From contig OX030956.1 in the NCBI GenBank assembly GCA_943735955.1, positions 12,146,894 through 12,210,893 of the forward strand: a stretch of DNA of 64,000 nt, written 5' to 3'. Positions 19,679-29,647 of the stretch are shown here, one piece after another. Made by a program: the position numbers and the translations under genes. This stretch comes from Piscicola geometra (lineage: Eukaryota; Annelida; Clitellata; Hirudinida; Piscicolidae). Below the pieces are notes generated by a model that worked only from the letters and a program-made list of their open reading frames with translations, was not told the DNA's origin and did not search any database. Position 1 is the stretch's first letter; each line of letters begins with the position of its first letter.

Positions 19679-19858
19679 GAGAGTCACGAGGAGCTGGCGG
19701 AGAGGATGGGCTTCCACCTGGTGGAGATGCGCAAGGAGGAGGAGTACAAGCCTCGAGTGCTCGCATCGCCCTCCAAACTCAAGACGCAAGCAATCACCGA
19801 TGATGTCGAAGATCTCGAGATTGGCTCTATTGCGTGCTTGTCAGGAAATATACCGTGA
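19679..19858 (+). CDS. MRPS5: Orphan last exon of MRPS5, copy 1
   Basis: A GC-rich exon beginning after the acceptor CCATGCAG: ESHEELAERMGFHLVEMRKE, then YKPRVLASP and an acidic end. This is the C-terminal part of uS5m that should follow FFNALINQ of the exon at 10201, and both sides are splice phase 0. Here it lies on the opposite strand, directly after the minisatellite and with no other MRPS5 exon beside it. The frame closes at TGA 19856-19858, or a donor lies just before it. Alone it cannot make a functional protein. Confidence 0.8.
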   Translation, partial: ESHEELAERMGFHLVEMRKEEEYKPRVLASPSKLKTQAITDDVEDLEIGSIACLSGNIP

Positions 19859-19899
19859 ATTATATTATCAGTGAAATATTCACTGATTTGGGTTATTTT

Positions 19900-20070
19900 T
19901 CGTGAATCTCACAATTTTCTTAGTTTCGGCAATTTTTCGGTTTCGGCCGAATCTAATTTTACAATATCGGCAATTTTTCGGTTTCGGCCGAAAATAATTT
20001 TGTAATTTCGGCTCAATTTCGGTTTCGGCCAAAATGGATCTCATATTTACCGAAAAACCGAAATTTTTAT
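19900..20070 (+). repeat. CGGTTTCGGCCGAA subterminal-like repeats
   Basis: Four clustered copies of TTTTTCGGTTTCGGCCGAA-like words, each with a palindromic centre, then an inverse ACCGAAAAACCGAAATTT. A single further copy is at 21378-21400 and a related word at 59285-59315. Such arrays are typical near the ends of hAT-like elements, but no terminal repeats or target duplication were found. Copies at 29689-29859 and 39508-39678. Confidence 0.6.
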
Positions 20071-20094
20071 TTTTTTATGCAGTTTATCTGATAT

Positions 20095-20235
20095 ATCTGT
20101 AGATCCTCAATCGAACTCGAACTATTAAGTTTGGGTTCGATTCTCTTTTAGATATCTATTAGTTATCGTGGTTGATTGATTTATGGGTGTCATCAGACTA
20201 ATTATTCGAATAACATATACAAGCATCTGGAGCAA
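20095..20235 (+). repeat. ~135-bp direct repeat, first copy (second at 20950-21085)
   Basis: The stretch containing CTCAATCGAACTCGAACTAT and ending AACATATACAAGCAT recurs about 860 bp downstream with about 10 percent differences. It is non-coding and present in all three units. Confidence 0.85.
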
Positions 20236-20320
20236 CAATCATGTATTTGAAATTCAAGTAAATTGGGATACGTTCAATGATAATATTAAAAAAAACTTTT
20301 TTATAGTAAATTATAATTTT

Positions 20321-20420
20321 CAATCAATCAATCAATCACTAATGATTTGTATAGCGCCCTTTACTAAGTGAACAAAAGCGCTTTTCAAATAAATTTGTTA
20401 AATAAAACGGTTTTTAAACA
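20321..20420 (+). mobile_element. TATAGCGC-type short interspersed element
   Basis: AATCAATCAATCA followed by TGATTTGTATAGCGCCCTTT and a short AAAAGCGCTTTTCAAATAAA hairpin-like part. This type of short repeat is widespread in marine invertebrate genomes. Relatives: 23566-23680, 55689-55765, 61307-61375. Unit copies at 30110-30209 and 39929-40028. Confidence 0.75.
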
Positions 20421-20634
20421 ACTACCAATATATGTATATATATCAATTTAAATATTAAAAAAAACAATCAACCTCAATAATCCAACCGCACCCACACCAC
20501 CATGATAATCACCGCCAAAAAATAATTATCACCACCAAAAAAAATTCAATCATCACTACAGTAACAACACTCATACCACAGCACAATCATCACCACATCA
20601 TCCTCAAAACCATAAAACACAATCATCATTCTTG

Positions 20635-20820
20635 TCAATTTTCTGTCTTGCCATTGGTGCCGAGGCTGCGATAGAGGGTGAAAGAGAAGTCCTTGCCAGC
20701 ACTGGAACTGCTGCTGCTATCGAAGTTTTTCTTCTTTATGTCGCAGCTCACTCGATTCCCTGCGGCCATCTTGGTCTGCTGCGGCCATTCCTCGACAGAT
20801 TCAAAACAACCAACATTCAC
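20635..20820 (-). CDS. Exon-like ORF, unidentified (inverted relative of 9518-9712)
   Basis: A 61-codon frame beginning MNVGCFESVEEWPQQTKM and ending NGKTEN before the stop. Its relative at 9518-9712 differs by about 15 bases but keeps frame, stop and most residues. It runs towards the orphan MRPS5 exon, so it could be the last exon of a convergent neighbour gene. Product not recognised. Unit copies: 30424-30609 and 40243-40428. Confidence 0.4.
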   Translation of the reverse strand: MNVGCFESVEEWPQQTKMAAGNRVSCDIKKKNFDSSSSSSAGKDFSFTLYRSLGTNGKTEN

Positions 20821-22080
20821 ACCAAAAACCTTTTAATTAATTAAATGTAATTTTTGTTTAGACTTAAGATTCTAAAATTTTAATATATTATACCCAAAAC
20901 CGTTTATTCTACAAATTTATTTGTTTAAAAAAATGTTATTGTCAAAAGTAAGTATCTGTATACTCTCAATCGAACTCGAACTATTAAGTTTGGGTTCGAT
21001 TCTCATCTCTATTAGATATCGTGGTTAATTGATTTATGGGTGACATAAGACTAATTGTTCGAATAACATATACAAGCATGAGGAATTCTAGATATCCATT
21101 CTTTGAAAAACACTATATATAAGTCGAAAAAACGAAAAGATTTGGCTTCGATTAATTAATTCAAAAATAAATTGTGAGAATGTCGTTGAATCCTATTTGG
21201 AAGTTTTTTACAAAATGTCAGTCTGACCAAAGCAAAGCCTGTCAATAACAAAATTTATTGTTGTTGAAAATCTTTTATTTTTTGGCTTAAAATATACGCT
21301 TGTTTGGATTTACTTATTAAACTGGCATTGTCATCGTTAAATACTATTTTTTCATTTTTAATAAAAGTTGGAAAAAAATTCGGTTTCGACCGAAAATCTG
21401 ATTTCAATAGTTAATTTCAAGGTCTCAAGTTAGATTTTTCAAACACATTCAAAAATTATACTTATTAAAGTTGTTTTAGTCTTTAAACTAGTCAATCGGA
21501 AGCAGCTTTCATTGAAAAGCGATTTTTAGTAAAGGCTCACATTTTTATTTGTTTCTAAATTTCCAAGTGGTCTACAATGAGCGGCGTTTTGAAATTTAAA
21601 ATATAGAATTATTGGATTAAAAGCCATTTATTCTACACATTTATTGCCAAGACGGCAGCTGCTAACCAAAAGTATCAAGCGTAGTTATTTTGCGTTATTG
21701 GGCTATTATTTTTTTCCCTTGTTTTTCACAATTGAAGTTGATATTTATATTCATAATACACAAATATATTTCAATTCAACAATGCTATGCTGACTTTCGA
21801 ATTTTATGCTTTTATGGATACGAAAGCAATTAAGTACCAAGACGTTATGACAAATCAATATATTTATATTGAATAATCTCAAACGTGTTCAGATTTGTGG
21901 CTTGAAATTTTAAAACGATTGAGCGATCTTTAAAATAATTCTTAGTTAAGGATATTTTATAATATATAATTTTTTTTGTTTAAGTGTTAGTGCAACCAAG
22001 AATGTTTTAACTGATCACTTCTATAGAAACCATCAACTTCTAGGTGAAGAGATCCAGATAGTTAATGGACTTCTTTATAT
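20821..22080. other. AT-rich stretch without gene
   Basis: Contains the second ~135-bp direct repeat (20950-21085) and one CGGTTTCGACCGAAA word (21378). No exon with splice sites was found. The same holds for 30610-31869 and 40429-41688. Confidence 0.6.
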
Positions 22081-22174
22081 CTTGGTTCTTCAATCAACTG
22101 TTGTGAAAAAAATCATTATCTATTTAAACAAAACTAACTCAATCAGTGCTTTTCAACAAGCTCAACAAATCAAA

Positions 22175-23522
22175 TCAAGCAAAGGCGGCTCGAAGGAAAA
22201 CCACCTTGTTGTCTTTATCGATGCGGAGAATGGCGTAGCTCTCGTGCGTAGAGTAAGAGGTGTTGTGAACAATTCCACCTCTTTTGTTGAAGACTACAAT
22301 CTTGAATTTAATTAATTCATTTGAATTACATAGAGATTACTAGAAAACTCGGGAAAAAATTTTCCCAATTTTTTCTTTTACCTTCAGACCAGGAATGAAT
22401 GTCTGAATCAGGTCCATCACTTCCGTGTAGTCCTAAAAAAGACGATTTTGATTGGTAAATATACTTATAAATGTAATTGACAATGTTTTATAGTTTCATT
22501 AATAGTGTTTTACATTTTGCAATATGGTAATGACTTTTAACATGTACTCTTAATAACGAGCTAAGATACTGAGAAATACATTAAATAAACATTTTTTAAA
22601 CGTTAAAAAACTACTAAAATAAAAAATAATTTAAATTATTATCCGTAAAAACCTTCCCCGTCAATTCTCCTAAGTATTCAAAGTCAGGAACTGAAAGAGA
22701 ATTATTTCTGGCTACTAGGTTTATAAATGTATTTATTTTAAAAGAAGCTTTCAGTGATACTTAAATGAGAGTTTGTTTAAATAGAGCATCGTGGGTTTTG
22801 CATTTGTTGCAATGGTATTGGAACAACTTTTCAAAAAGAACGCCAAAGTACCCTCCATTGAAATAAAACTCACCTAATCCATAGTAAAATACTTCTCTGG
22901 TCACAATATTGTCATCGTCGACAGCAATCACTCTTTTATCGTACATAGAATCCAGATGAACTTTCAGAAAGTCGTTTTCCTTGATTATTAGAATCTGGAA
23001 TTTTTTTATATTAGTTATAATTTATTAAAAAAAGAGTTTGATGCTGGACCAGAGATTCGGGTTTATCACCTCTTTGTTAGGCTTCCAATATGTCATGCGG
23101 GTTTTAGCTTCATCTAAAGTCTGAAAGTTATTAAATATTAGATAGAGAATGCGATCTTTTATTTAGAATCTTGCTGGAAAAACTGCAAAAGAGATCATTA
23201 AACAAGAAGAATTTCCATGAGCTATAAAACATCCTAATAACGAGCAAAAAGTTGTAAAAACATGAGATAATTTCATTTTTTGTGATTAGATAAAATATTA
23301 GAAAACCTTTCCTGAAAGTCCTGAGAAGTAATCTTGGATGAGATGATAACCCTTTGGAACTTTTATGGTCCCAGAAACTGAAATAAATCAATTTAATTTT
23401 AATAAAAATATTTAACAAATGAAATAAGTGAAGCTTCAGAATAAATATTCTAGATGCTTAAATTATATCAAACCTATCGCCAAAGAAGCGAAAAGCAAAA
23501 CCACAACTTGTAATGTCTCCAT
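22175..23522 (-). CDS. Secreted two-domain inhibitor-like protein, copy 1
   Basis: Seven exons assembled from splice sites: 23522-23474, 23377-23307, 23120-23070, 22994-22874, 22690-22653, 22432-22382, 22300-22175. All six introns are GT-AG, all phases agree, and the result is 168 residues plus TGA. Residues 1-17 are a signal peptide (METLQVVVLLFASLAI). Domain 1 runs from LSGKTLDEAKTRM through KRVIAVDDDNIVTREVFYYG; domain 2 from LGELTGKDYTEV through AILRIDKDNKVVFLRA. The pattern Gly-Lys-x-x-x-Glu, a helix, a loop, then Arg-Val-x-x-x-Asp resembles the potato inhibitor I/eglin (or I78) serine-protease-inhibitor fold, once per half. That assignment is inference; the gene structure is read directly. 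A TATA box lies 36-42 bases upstream of the ATG. No cysteines are seen in the mature part. Confidence 0.8.
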
Positions 23523-23557
23523 TACAACTCAAGTATAAATGAAACAACGCTCTTCGT

Positions 23558-23564
23558 TTTTATA
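23558..23564 (-). promoter_or_regulatory. TATA box of inhibitor-like gene, copy 1
   Basis: TATAAAA on the minus strand, starting 42 bases before the ATG, gives a very short 5' leader. A TATAGCGC-type element begins directly upstream, so any further promoter sequence lies within or beyond that repeat. Copies at 33347-33353 and 43166-43172. Confidence 0.6.
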
Positions 23565-23565
23565 G

Positions 23566-23700
23566 ACAATCAATCAATCAATCAAATCAATTTCTATAGC
23601 GCTCTTTCCTCAAATTCAAGAGCGCTGGTAAATGAATTTGTTAAACAGATATGTCTTCAGATCTGTACGAAAAGTAAATAAGGATATAGAAGTAGTTAAA
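23566..23700 (+). mobile_element. TATAGCGC-type element upstream of inhibitor-like gene
   Basis: AATCAATCAATCAATCAA then TTTCTATAGCGCTCTTTCCT, AAGAGCGCTGGTAAATG and AACAGATATGTCTTCAGATC. It abuts the TATA box of the gene on its left. Copies at 33355-33489 and 43174-43308. Confidence 0.75.
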
Positions 23701-23802
23701 TAAGGAGGTGATGAGTTTTAAATATATGGACATCTTTAAAGAAGGGTCATCTAAGTAAGGTAATAATTGTCTAATACGTCAGTTTTCAATAGATAATAGA
23801 CA

Positions 23803-24080
23803 TAAACAGTCATGTGTAGAAGATTCGTTCTGACAGTCTGTCCTTCATCTGCAGAGCTCATTTGCCTTGTGAAGTAAGTAGCCAGTGGGTGCTTGCAAGC
23901 TGTGCACTGGTGTTCAAATTGAGGCCCTGGCACTTCTTCATAAACACAGTCATGTATTGAAGATTCGTTCTAACAGTCTGTCCTTCATCTGCAGAGCTCA
24001 TCTGCCTTGTGAAGTAGGTAGCTAGTGGGTTCTTGCAAACTGTGCATTAGTGCTCAATTTGAGGCCTTGGCACTTCTTCC
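23803..24080 (+). repeat. ~139-bp tandem pair of CAGAGCTCATCTGCC repeat
   Basis: Two adjacent copies (23803-23942 and 23943-24080) of GTCATGT..GAAGATTCGTTCT..CTTCATCTGCAGAGCTCAT..TTGCAAGCTGTGCACTGG..GCACTTCTTC with about 12 percent differences. It is the same family as at 14185-14345 and 17841-18030. Copies in the other units at 33592-33869 and 43411-43688. Confidence 0.85.
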
Positions 24081-25593
24081 TTTTAAAATAAGTTTTTATT
24101 GTAGTCCGTTAGACAGTTATTGGTTGAAGATTTTAATTCCGAGAGCAAGATAAATTTAAAACCAGAAAACAAGAAAAGATATAAATTATGATTACTATAA
24201 TTATTTGAAATTAAAAAAACTAAATTATTAGATAAGAAGACAAACTATTTAACAAAATCATTACGGTTAAAGCGGCTGCCAAGATAGACAAGTTTTATTG
24301 TTTGCCCTAGGCCATACGCGTGAACAAATCTATTGTGAGTTCATCTATAATCGTTTTCATCATCGTAATGTTCCCCTTCATCATTTTGTCACATAATTCT
24401 TCTTTGTCTTTCTGAGAAGAAAGGGATTGTGTGGAATTTTCACAATTTTCTGCTTATTCTCTGCCTAACGTTTCAAAGTGTTGCAATATGTAATAGAATA
24501 ATTTAAACTTTAGAAAAACTTTTTAATGACTAATTTAAGAATTAATCAACTATTTTATTTCAAAGATTTGTGCATTCATGATCATTTTTATCATTATTGG
24601 CGCATAAGAACCATGGTTCTCAGAACCATTGTAACATGGCATGCGTCTGTCAGGCTGTGAATAGTATAGACCAAAAAAAAAATAATAATAATAATAAAAA
24701 TAAATATAATAAAATATGATATTGATGAAAAATTAGTTTATATTTAACTTGTAAATATAAACTGACTTTATATATTTTCATAATTTCTACAGAAAATTCT
24801 TTTCAATTTTCATCTATAATTCTTGTTAAGCTAAATAATCGGTAAGTCGATAGATACTACTATCGTGTTGATGCGGCAGAATGTTTATCTAACAGCATAT
24901 GTTAAAGTTATACTTTTTAAACAATGTACATTGTTTATTTTTAATACGAAATATGATATAATAATTCGATAGTATAAATTTTCATAAAATATTAAAATAA
25001 CTATTTGTACAAATTAAAAACTTAAATTTTAAGATATACTTTTTTACAAAGTATAAACTTAATTTTTTTCAGATATAGGGGGAGGTTGCACAAGAAAAAA
25101 CGATTTTAAAATGTAGCCTCATAGCTCAATTGCATATGAAATCATTTAACTTTAAATTTATCCAGCGATTTTATTGATACCTTGCTAGTTATGTGAACTC
25201 AAACATGAGATTAAATATTTTTTTAACAAGTTTTTTTTACTTTAAACATGAAGATTAAAAAATTCCATCTTGAGCAACTGGGTTCCCATGATGGAATGCT
25301 TATTTCCCTAAGATGAAAATATATTTTATTTAATAAAAATGCCATTTAAATGTTGTATTTATCTTTTATGTATTTAGTTATCTAAAGAAATACACCAGTT
25401 TGTATTATAATTGAAATTTTTCTTTAATCAAAAGCTAATGAATACTAACGGTTTTTTAATAATTATAAAGTAAATAATTGGTTTACATTAATTTTCAATA
25501 GTTTATATAAAATATATACTCTCGATAGTCCGAATAAAATATATACTCTCTATAGTCTGAATAAAAGGTATACTCTATATAGTCTATATATTA
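24081..25593. other. AT-rich stretch without gene, with SINE tail
   Basis: No exon is supported. At about 24599-24672 is the 3' end of the tRNA-derived SINE (GGCGCATAAGAACCATGGTT to CAGGCTGTGAATAG) followed by an A and ATA-rich tail. At about 25500-25590 are TATACTCTCGATAGTCCGAA-type repeats leading into the hAT end. Equivalent stretches: 33870-35382 and 43689-45202. Confidence 0.6.
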
Positions 25594-26337
25594 CATGGGG
25601 GGCGGAGCAGGGTGGGCCAGGTGGGCCACGGCCTACCCAATATTTAGAGCTAATGGGTCAAAATGTATTTGGCCCACCCAAAAATCAACTGTGATAATCA
25701 TTTGGGAAACTGTTTGAAGTACAACACTATTCGAGGCTCTAACTTATAAAATTTGTTAAACTATTTTATCAGAAACTCATTTTTTAAAACTCATTTTTTA
25801 ACTAAACCATATATTTTTATACTTTTATGTATAACTATTTTATACCAAAAATTTTGTTAACTATTTTCCCATCACTGATGCTGAGGTAGAATAATTTTTG
25901 CTATGGACGCTCGGCGGAGAGATTTATTAAACTTTGTTTAAACTATCAAGCGTTTCCTCACACAATCCACTCGACCAAAAATACCAATTTAAAAAGTTGA
26001 AAACGTCTTCTCGTATTATGGACGAAGTTGATACCAACTGATTGTCTAGATTATATGTTGTTAAGCGAGGCTGCTTGTGATTACAGTGGATGACGTCGAC
26101 AACCGCAGGCAAAATGGTTCAGCAATCATCCATGCTTGTGCATATCACGTCAACGAAAGTTCTGCTTTGCAGCTGGTGTCGTGAAATGGGCAACAAGCGC
26201 CTTGTTGGAGCATGCAAGGTCGAGTCCGCGTTCGTTGACAAGGGATTCAACAACTGGAAAGACGGATCCATAAAACTGGATGAACACGAGGCGTCTTCTT
26301 CTCACAGGGCAGCGGCTGAATACATGAGTAATAAAAG
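25594..26337 (+). mobile_element. hAT element, 5' part only (unit copy 1)
   Basis: Begins with the terminal repeat CATGGGGGGCGG and runs into the N-terminal transposase exon, then is cut at the unit junction. The complete element is at 45203-47689. Confidence 0.85.
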
Positions 26338-27459
26338 CAAACTGAAATGAGACAGAAAATCCGCTCCGATGATGGGTTTCTTGACGTCGGCTACGCGAAA
26401 AACCCATGGAAATTGCCTGCGTAAACCGAGGTTGACCATCAAGGATTTCTGTCCATACGTTTTGATGATGGAGTTGTTGGATGCACGAAGCGTGAACGAT
26501 GATGGGGTGAGAGAATGATTGGCTGGTGAAGGAATGACGCTTACTTCTGCACCAGTGTCGATTAGGAACGTGAGGTTGTTGCATGCGTCTCTTATGAACA
26601 ATAGGCGACTCATGTTTTGTTGGCCGTGGACAAATGTCACTCCTATTGTCCGGCCCTGCGTTTCAAAATGAGTGAAAGTATATGGTGGTGTGCATTTTTG
26701 TGCCTGTTTCCCAAACTTTTGATGGTACCAGCACATGCCTGACGTGGTGTTCGGGCTTCTGGAACGAGGTGAATTGTGTCGATTGTTTGAACAAATTCTT
26801 CCTTGTGGTTGATTTTGGTTAGCAGCTAAAGTGGCCATACTTGTGGTGATTTGTTGCAGCCACGTATGGATCTCCGGCATGGTTTGAGCTGAAGCTTGTG
26901 GAGTTGGCGTTGAGACTTGTGTGATGGTGGCTTGTTGAAGTTCCACCATCCTGTCTGCTTGTAACGCCAGTTCTGCCAGTGGGATGCTCATTGAAGCCGC
27001 CAGGATTGGTTTAATCTGGGTGGGCATTTTATCGAGCCATAGCTGCTTCAGAATGGCTTCGTCCATTTGGTTGCTACCCTTCATGTGGCGAAGCAGCTGG
27101 GAAGGTTGTCTGCCGTCTGGTTGCAGGTCGCCGAATAACGCTCTTAGCATGCTTGCCTCAGACTGGCAGCACCTGTATAGAATTGCCTTTTTCAGCGTCT
27201 CGTATGACGACGACGACGGCACCTCCACGAGTAGGTCTTGAACCTGTTCGGCGACGTGGAAAGGTATGTGCTCCACCACATATGAGTACTTTGTCAGGCC
27301 TGCTGTCACTTTGCGCGTGTGGAAAATTGCTTCCACGTGGCAGAACCACAGTCTTGGGTTGGCTGTAAAAAAAACGGGTAAGCTAAGTGAGCTTACTTGC
27401 GGCGTCGGCTCTGCCCTCGTCTCCTCCTCTGACGTAACTTTAAAGAAAATGTCGTCCAT
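26302..27459 (-). pseudogene. Truncated gag-protease with junction-derived tail, copy 2
   Basis: Identical to the gag at 16315-17670 up to DFLSHFSL, then the unit junction swaps in antisense hAT sequence that adds LLLLMYSAAAL and a stop. The aspartic protease motif is kept, but the rest is lost. The flanking 132-bp LTR is at 27498-27629. Confidence 0.85.
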
Positions 27460-29467
27460 AACGTGCTTTAGTCGGGCTTCTGTTCGGGGTCACCAATTGT
27501 TACGACTAAGAGTTCAGGAAACACGAGAGAGAGTTTATTTACACGATAACGACTTTATATAGGGTGCGAGGGACAAAGGTCGCCTAGGAGTGGTTGTGTG
27601 TACATATCGTACACAATGTGGCCGCTACAAGCTCAATCAAACACCCTAGCACTTCTTCCTCCAGATTATTTATGTCTTCTATGTGATATTTCCTACACTT
27701 GCTACAAAATATTTAAAATAATTAATTAGTCTTATATAAAAAGCACTTCTTCCTCCAGTGGGAGCTTGCAAGCTTTGCACTAGTGCTCAATCTGAAGCCC
27801 TAGCACTTTTTCCTCCAGAATATTCATGTCTTCTATTTGATATTTCTTAATTAATTAGTTTCTTCTTTGTATATGTTAATTAAAATTGTTTCTAAAAATT
27901 TTTTTACATTCATTAAAATTAATAAAATTATATAAAAGCACTTCTTCTTTCCGATTATTCTTTTCTTCCTTGGAGCTCTAACCACATTTCACATACAACT
28001 CCGAAAGTTTCATGTCTTCTATTTGATATATATTAATTAATTAGTCTCTCCTCAGTATTTGTTAATTAAAAATATTTTTAACAATTATTTACATTCATTA
28101 AAATTAATAAAATTATATAAAAAGCACTTCTTATTCCCGATTATTTTTTCCTTCCATGGAGCTCTAACCACATTTCTCATAAAACTCTGAAAGTTTCATG
28201 TCTTCTATTTGATATTTCTAACATAAGATTGAACGAAAAAAATATAGCAAACATTAGATAAAAGTACTAAATTTTATTCTTAAAGTTTCAAGGATCACGT
28301 ATTAATCGCGTATTTTTCCTTGAGAAGTAATTTTTTGAAGATTTTTATCCTGAAGACTTTTTATCTGGAAGACTTTTTATCCGGAGGACTTTTTATCCGG
28401 AGGACTTTTTATCCGGAGAACTTTTTATCCGGAGGGCTTTTTATCCGGAGGACTTTTTATCCGAGGACTTTTTATCCGAGGACTTTTTATCCGGAGGACC
28501 TTTTATCCGTTTACCGGGTTTATGGTGTAACGTATACATAGAACTGCACTATACTACATAGAACTGCACTGCACTACATAAAACTGCACTACACTACATA
28601 GAACTACACTGCACTACATAGAACTGCACTACACTACATAGAACTGCACTACACTACATAGAACTGCACTACATAGAACTGCACTACATAGAACTGCACT
28701 ACATAGAACTGCACTACATAGAACTGCACTACATAGAACTGCACTACATAGAACTGCACTACATAGAACTGCACTACATAGAACTGCACTACATAGAACT
28801 GCACTACATTGAACTGCACTACACTACATAGAACTGAACTACATAGAACTGAACTGCATAGAACTGCACGACATAGAACTGCACTACATAGAACTGCACT
28901 ACATAGAACTGCACTACATAGAACTGCACTACATAGAACTGCACTACATAGAACTGAACTACATAGAACTGAACTACATAGAACTGAACTACATAGAACT
29001 GAACTACATAGAACTGAACTACATAGAACTGAACTACATAGAACTGAACTACATAGAACTGAACTACATAGAACTGAACTACATAGAACTGAACTACATA
29101 GAACTGAACTACATAGAACTGAACTACATAGAACTGAACTACATAGAACTGAACTACATAGAACTGAACTACATAGAACTGAACTACATAGAACTGAACT
29201 ACATAGAACTGAACTACATAGAACTGAACTACATAGAACTGAACTACATAGAACTGAACTACATAGAACTGAACTACATAGAACTGCACTACATAGAACT
29301 GCACTACATAGAACTGCACTACATTGAACTGCACTACAAAGAACTGCACTACATAGAACTGCACTAAATAGAACTGCACTACATAGAACTGCACTAAATA
29401 GAACTGCACTACATAGAACTGCTCTACATTGAACTGCACTACAACGGCCACCACCACCACCATGCAG

Positions 29468-29647
29468 GAGAGTCACGAGGAGCTGGCGGAGAGGATGGGC
29501 TTCCACCTGGTGGAGATGCGCAAGGAGGAGGAGTACAAGCCTCGAGTGCTCGCATCGCCCTCCAAACTCAAGACGCAAGCAATCACCGATGATGTCGAAG
29601 ATCTCGAGATTGGCTCTATTGCGTGCTTGTCAGGAAATATACCGTGA
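29468..29647 (+). CDS. MRPS5: Orphan last exon of MRPS5, copy 2
   Basis: Identical by eye to the exon at 19679-19858, in the second tandem unit. Confidence 0.8.
   Translation, partial: ESHEELAERMGFHLVEMRKEEEYKPRVLASPSKLKTQAITDDVEDLEIGSIACLSGNIP

Larger units (their letters stand above)
16549..26337 (+). repeat. Tandem unit copy 1 (9,789 bp)
   Basis: First of three head-to-tail copies. It starts inside the Gypsy gag (CAAAC at 16549-16553) and ends inside the hAT gene. Contents, left to right: gag part, LTR, CTTCTTCC repeats, GGATAAAAAGTCC repeat, 15-bp minisatellite, last MRPS5 exon, CGGTTTCGGCCGAA cluster, SINE-like elements, inverted 60-codon ORF, inhibitor-like gene, 5' part of a hAT element. 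Confidence 0.97.

Noticed and set aside
18860..19789. Minus-strand ORF of 309 codons rich in Cys, Ser, Val and Leu (and copies at 28649 and 38438)
   Set aside because: It is the 15-bp minisatellite read in a frame without stops, followed by the antisense of the MRPS5 exon; no splice sites, no family resemblance.
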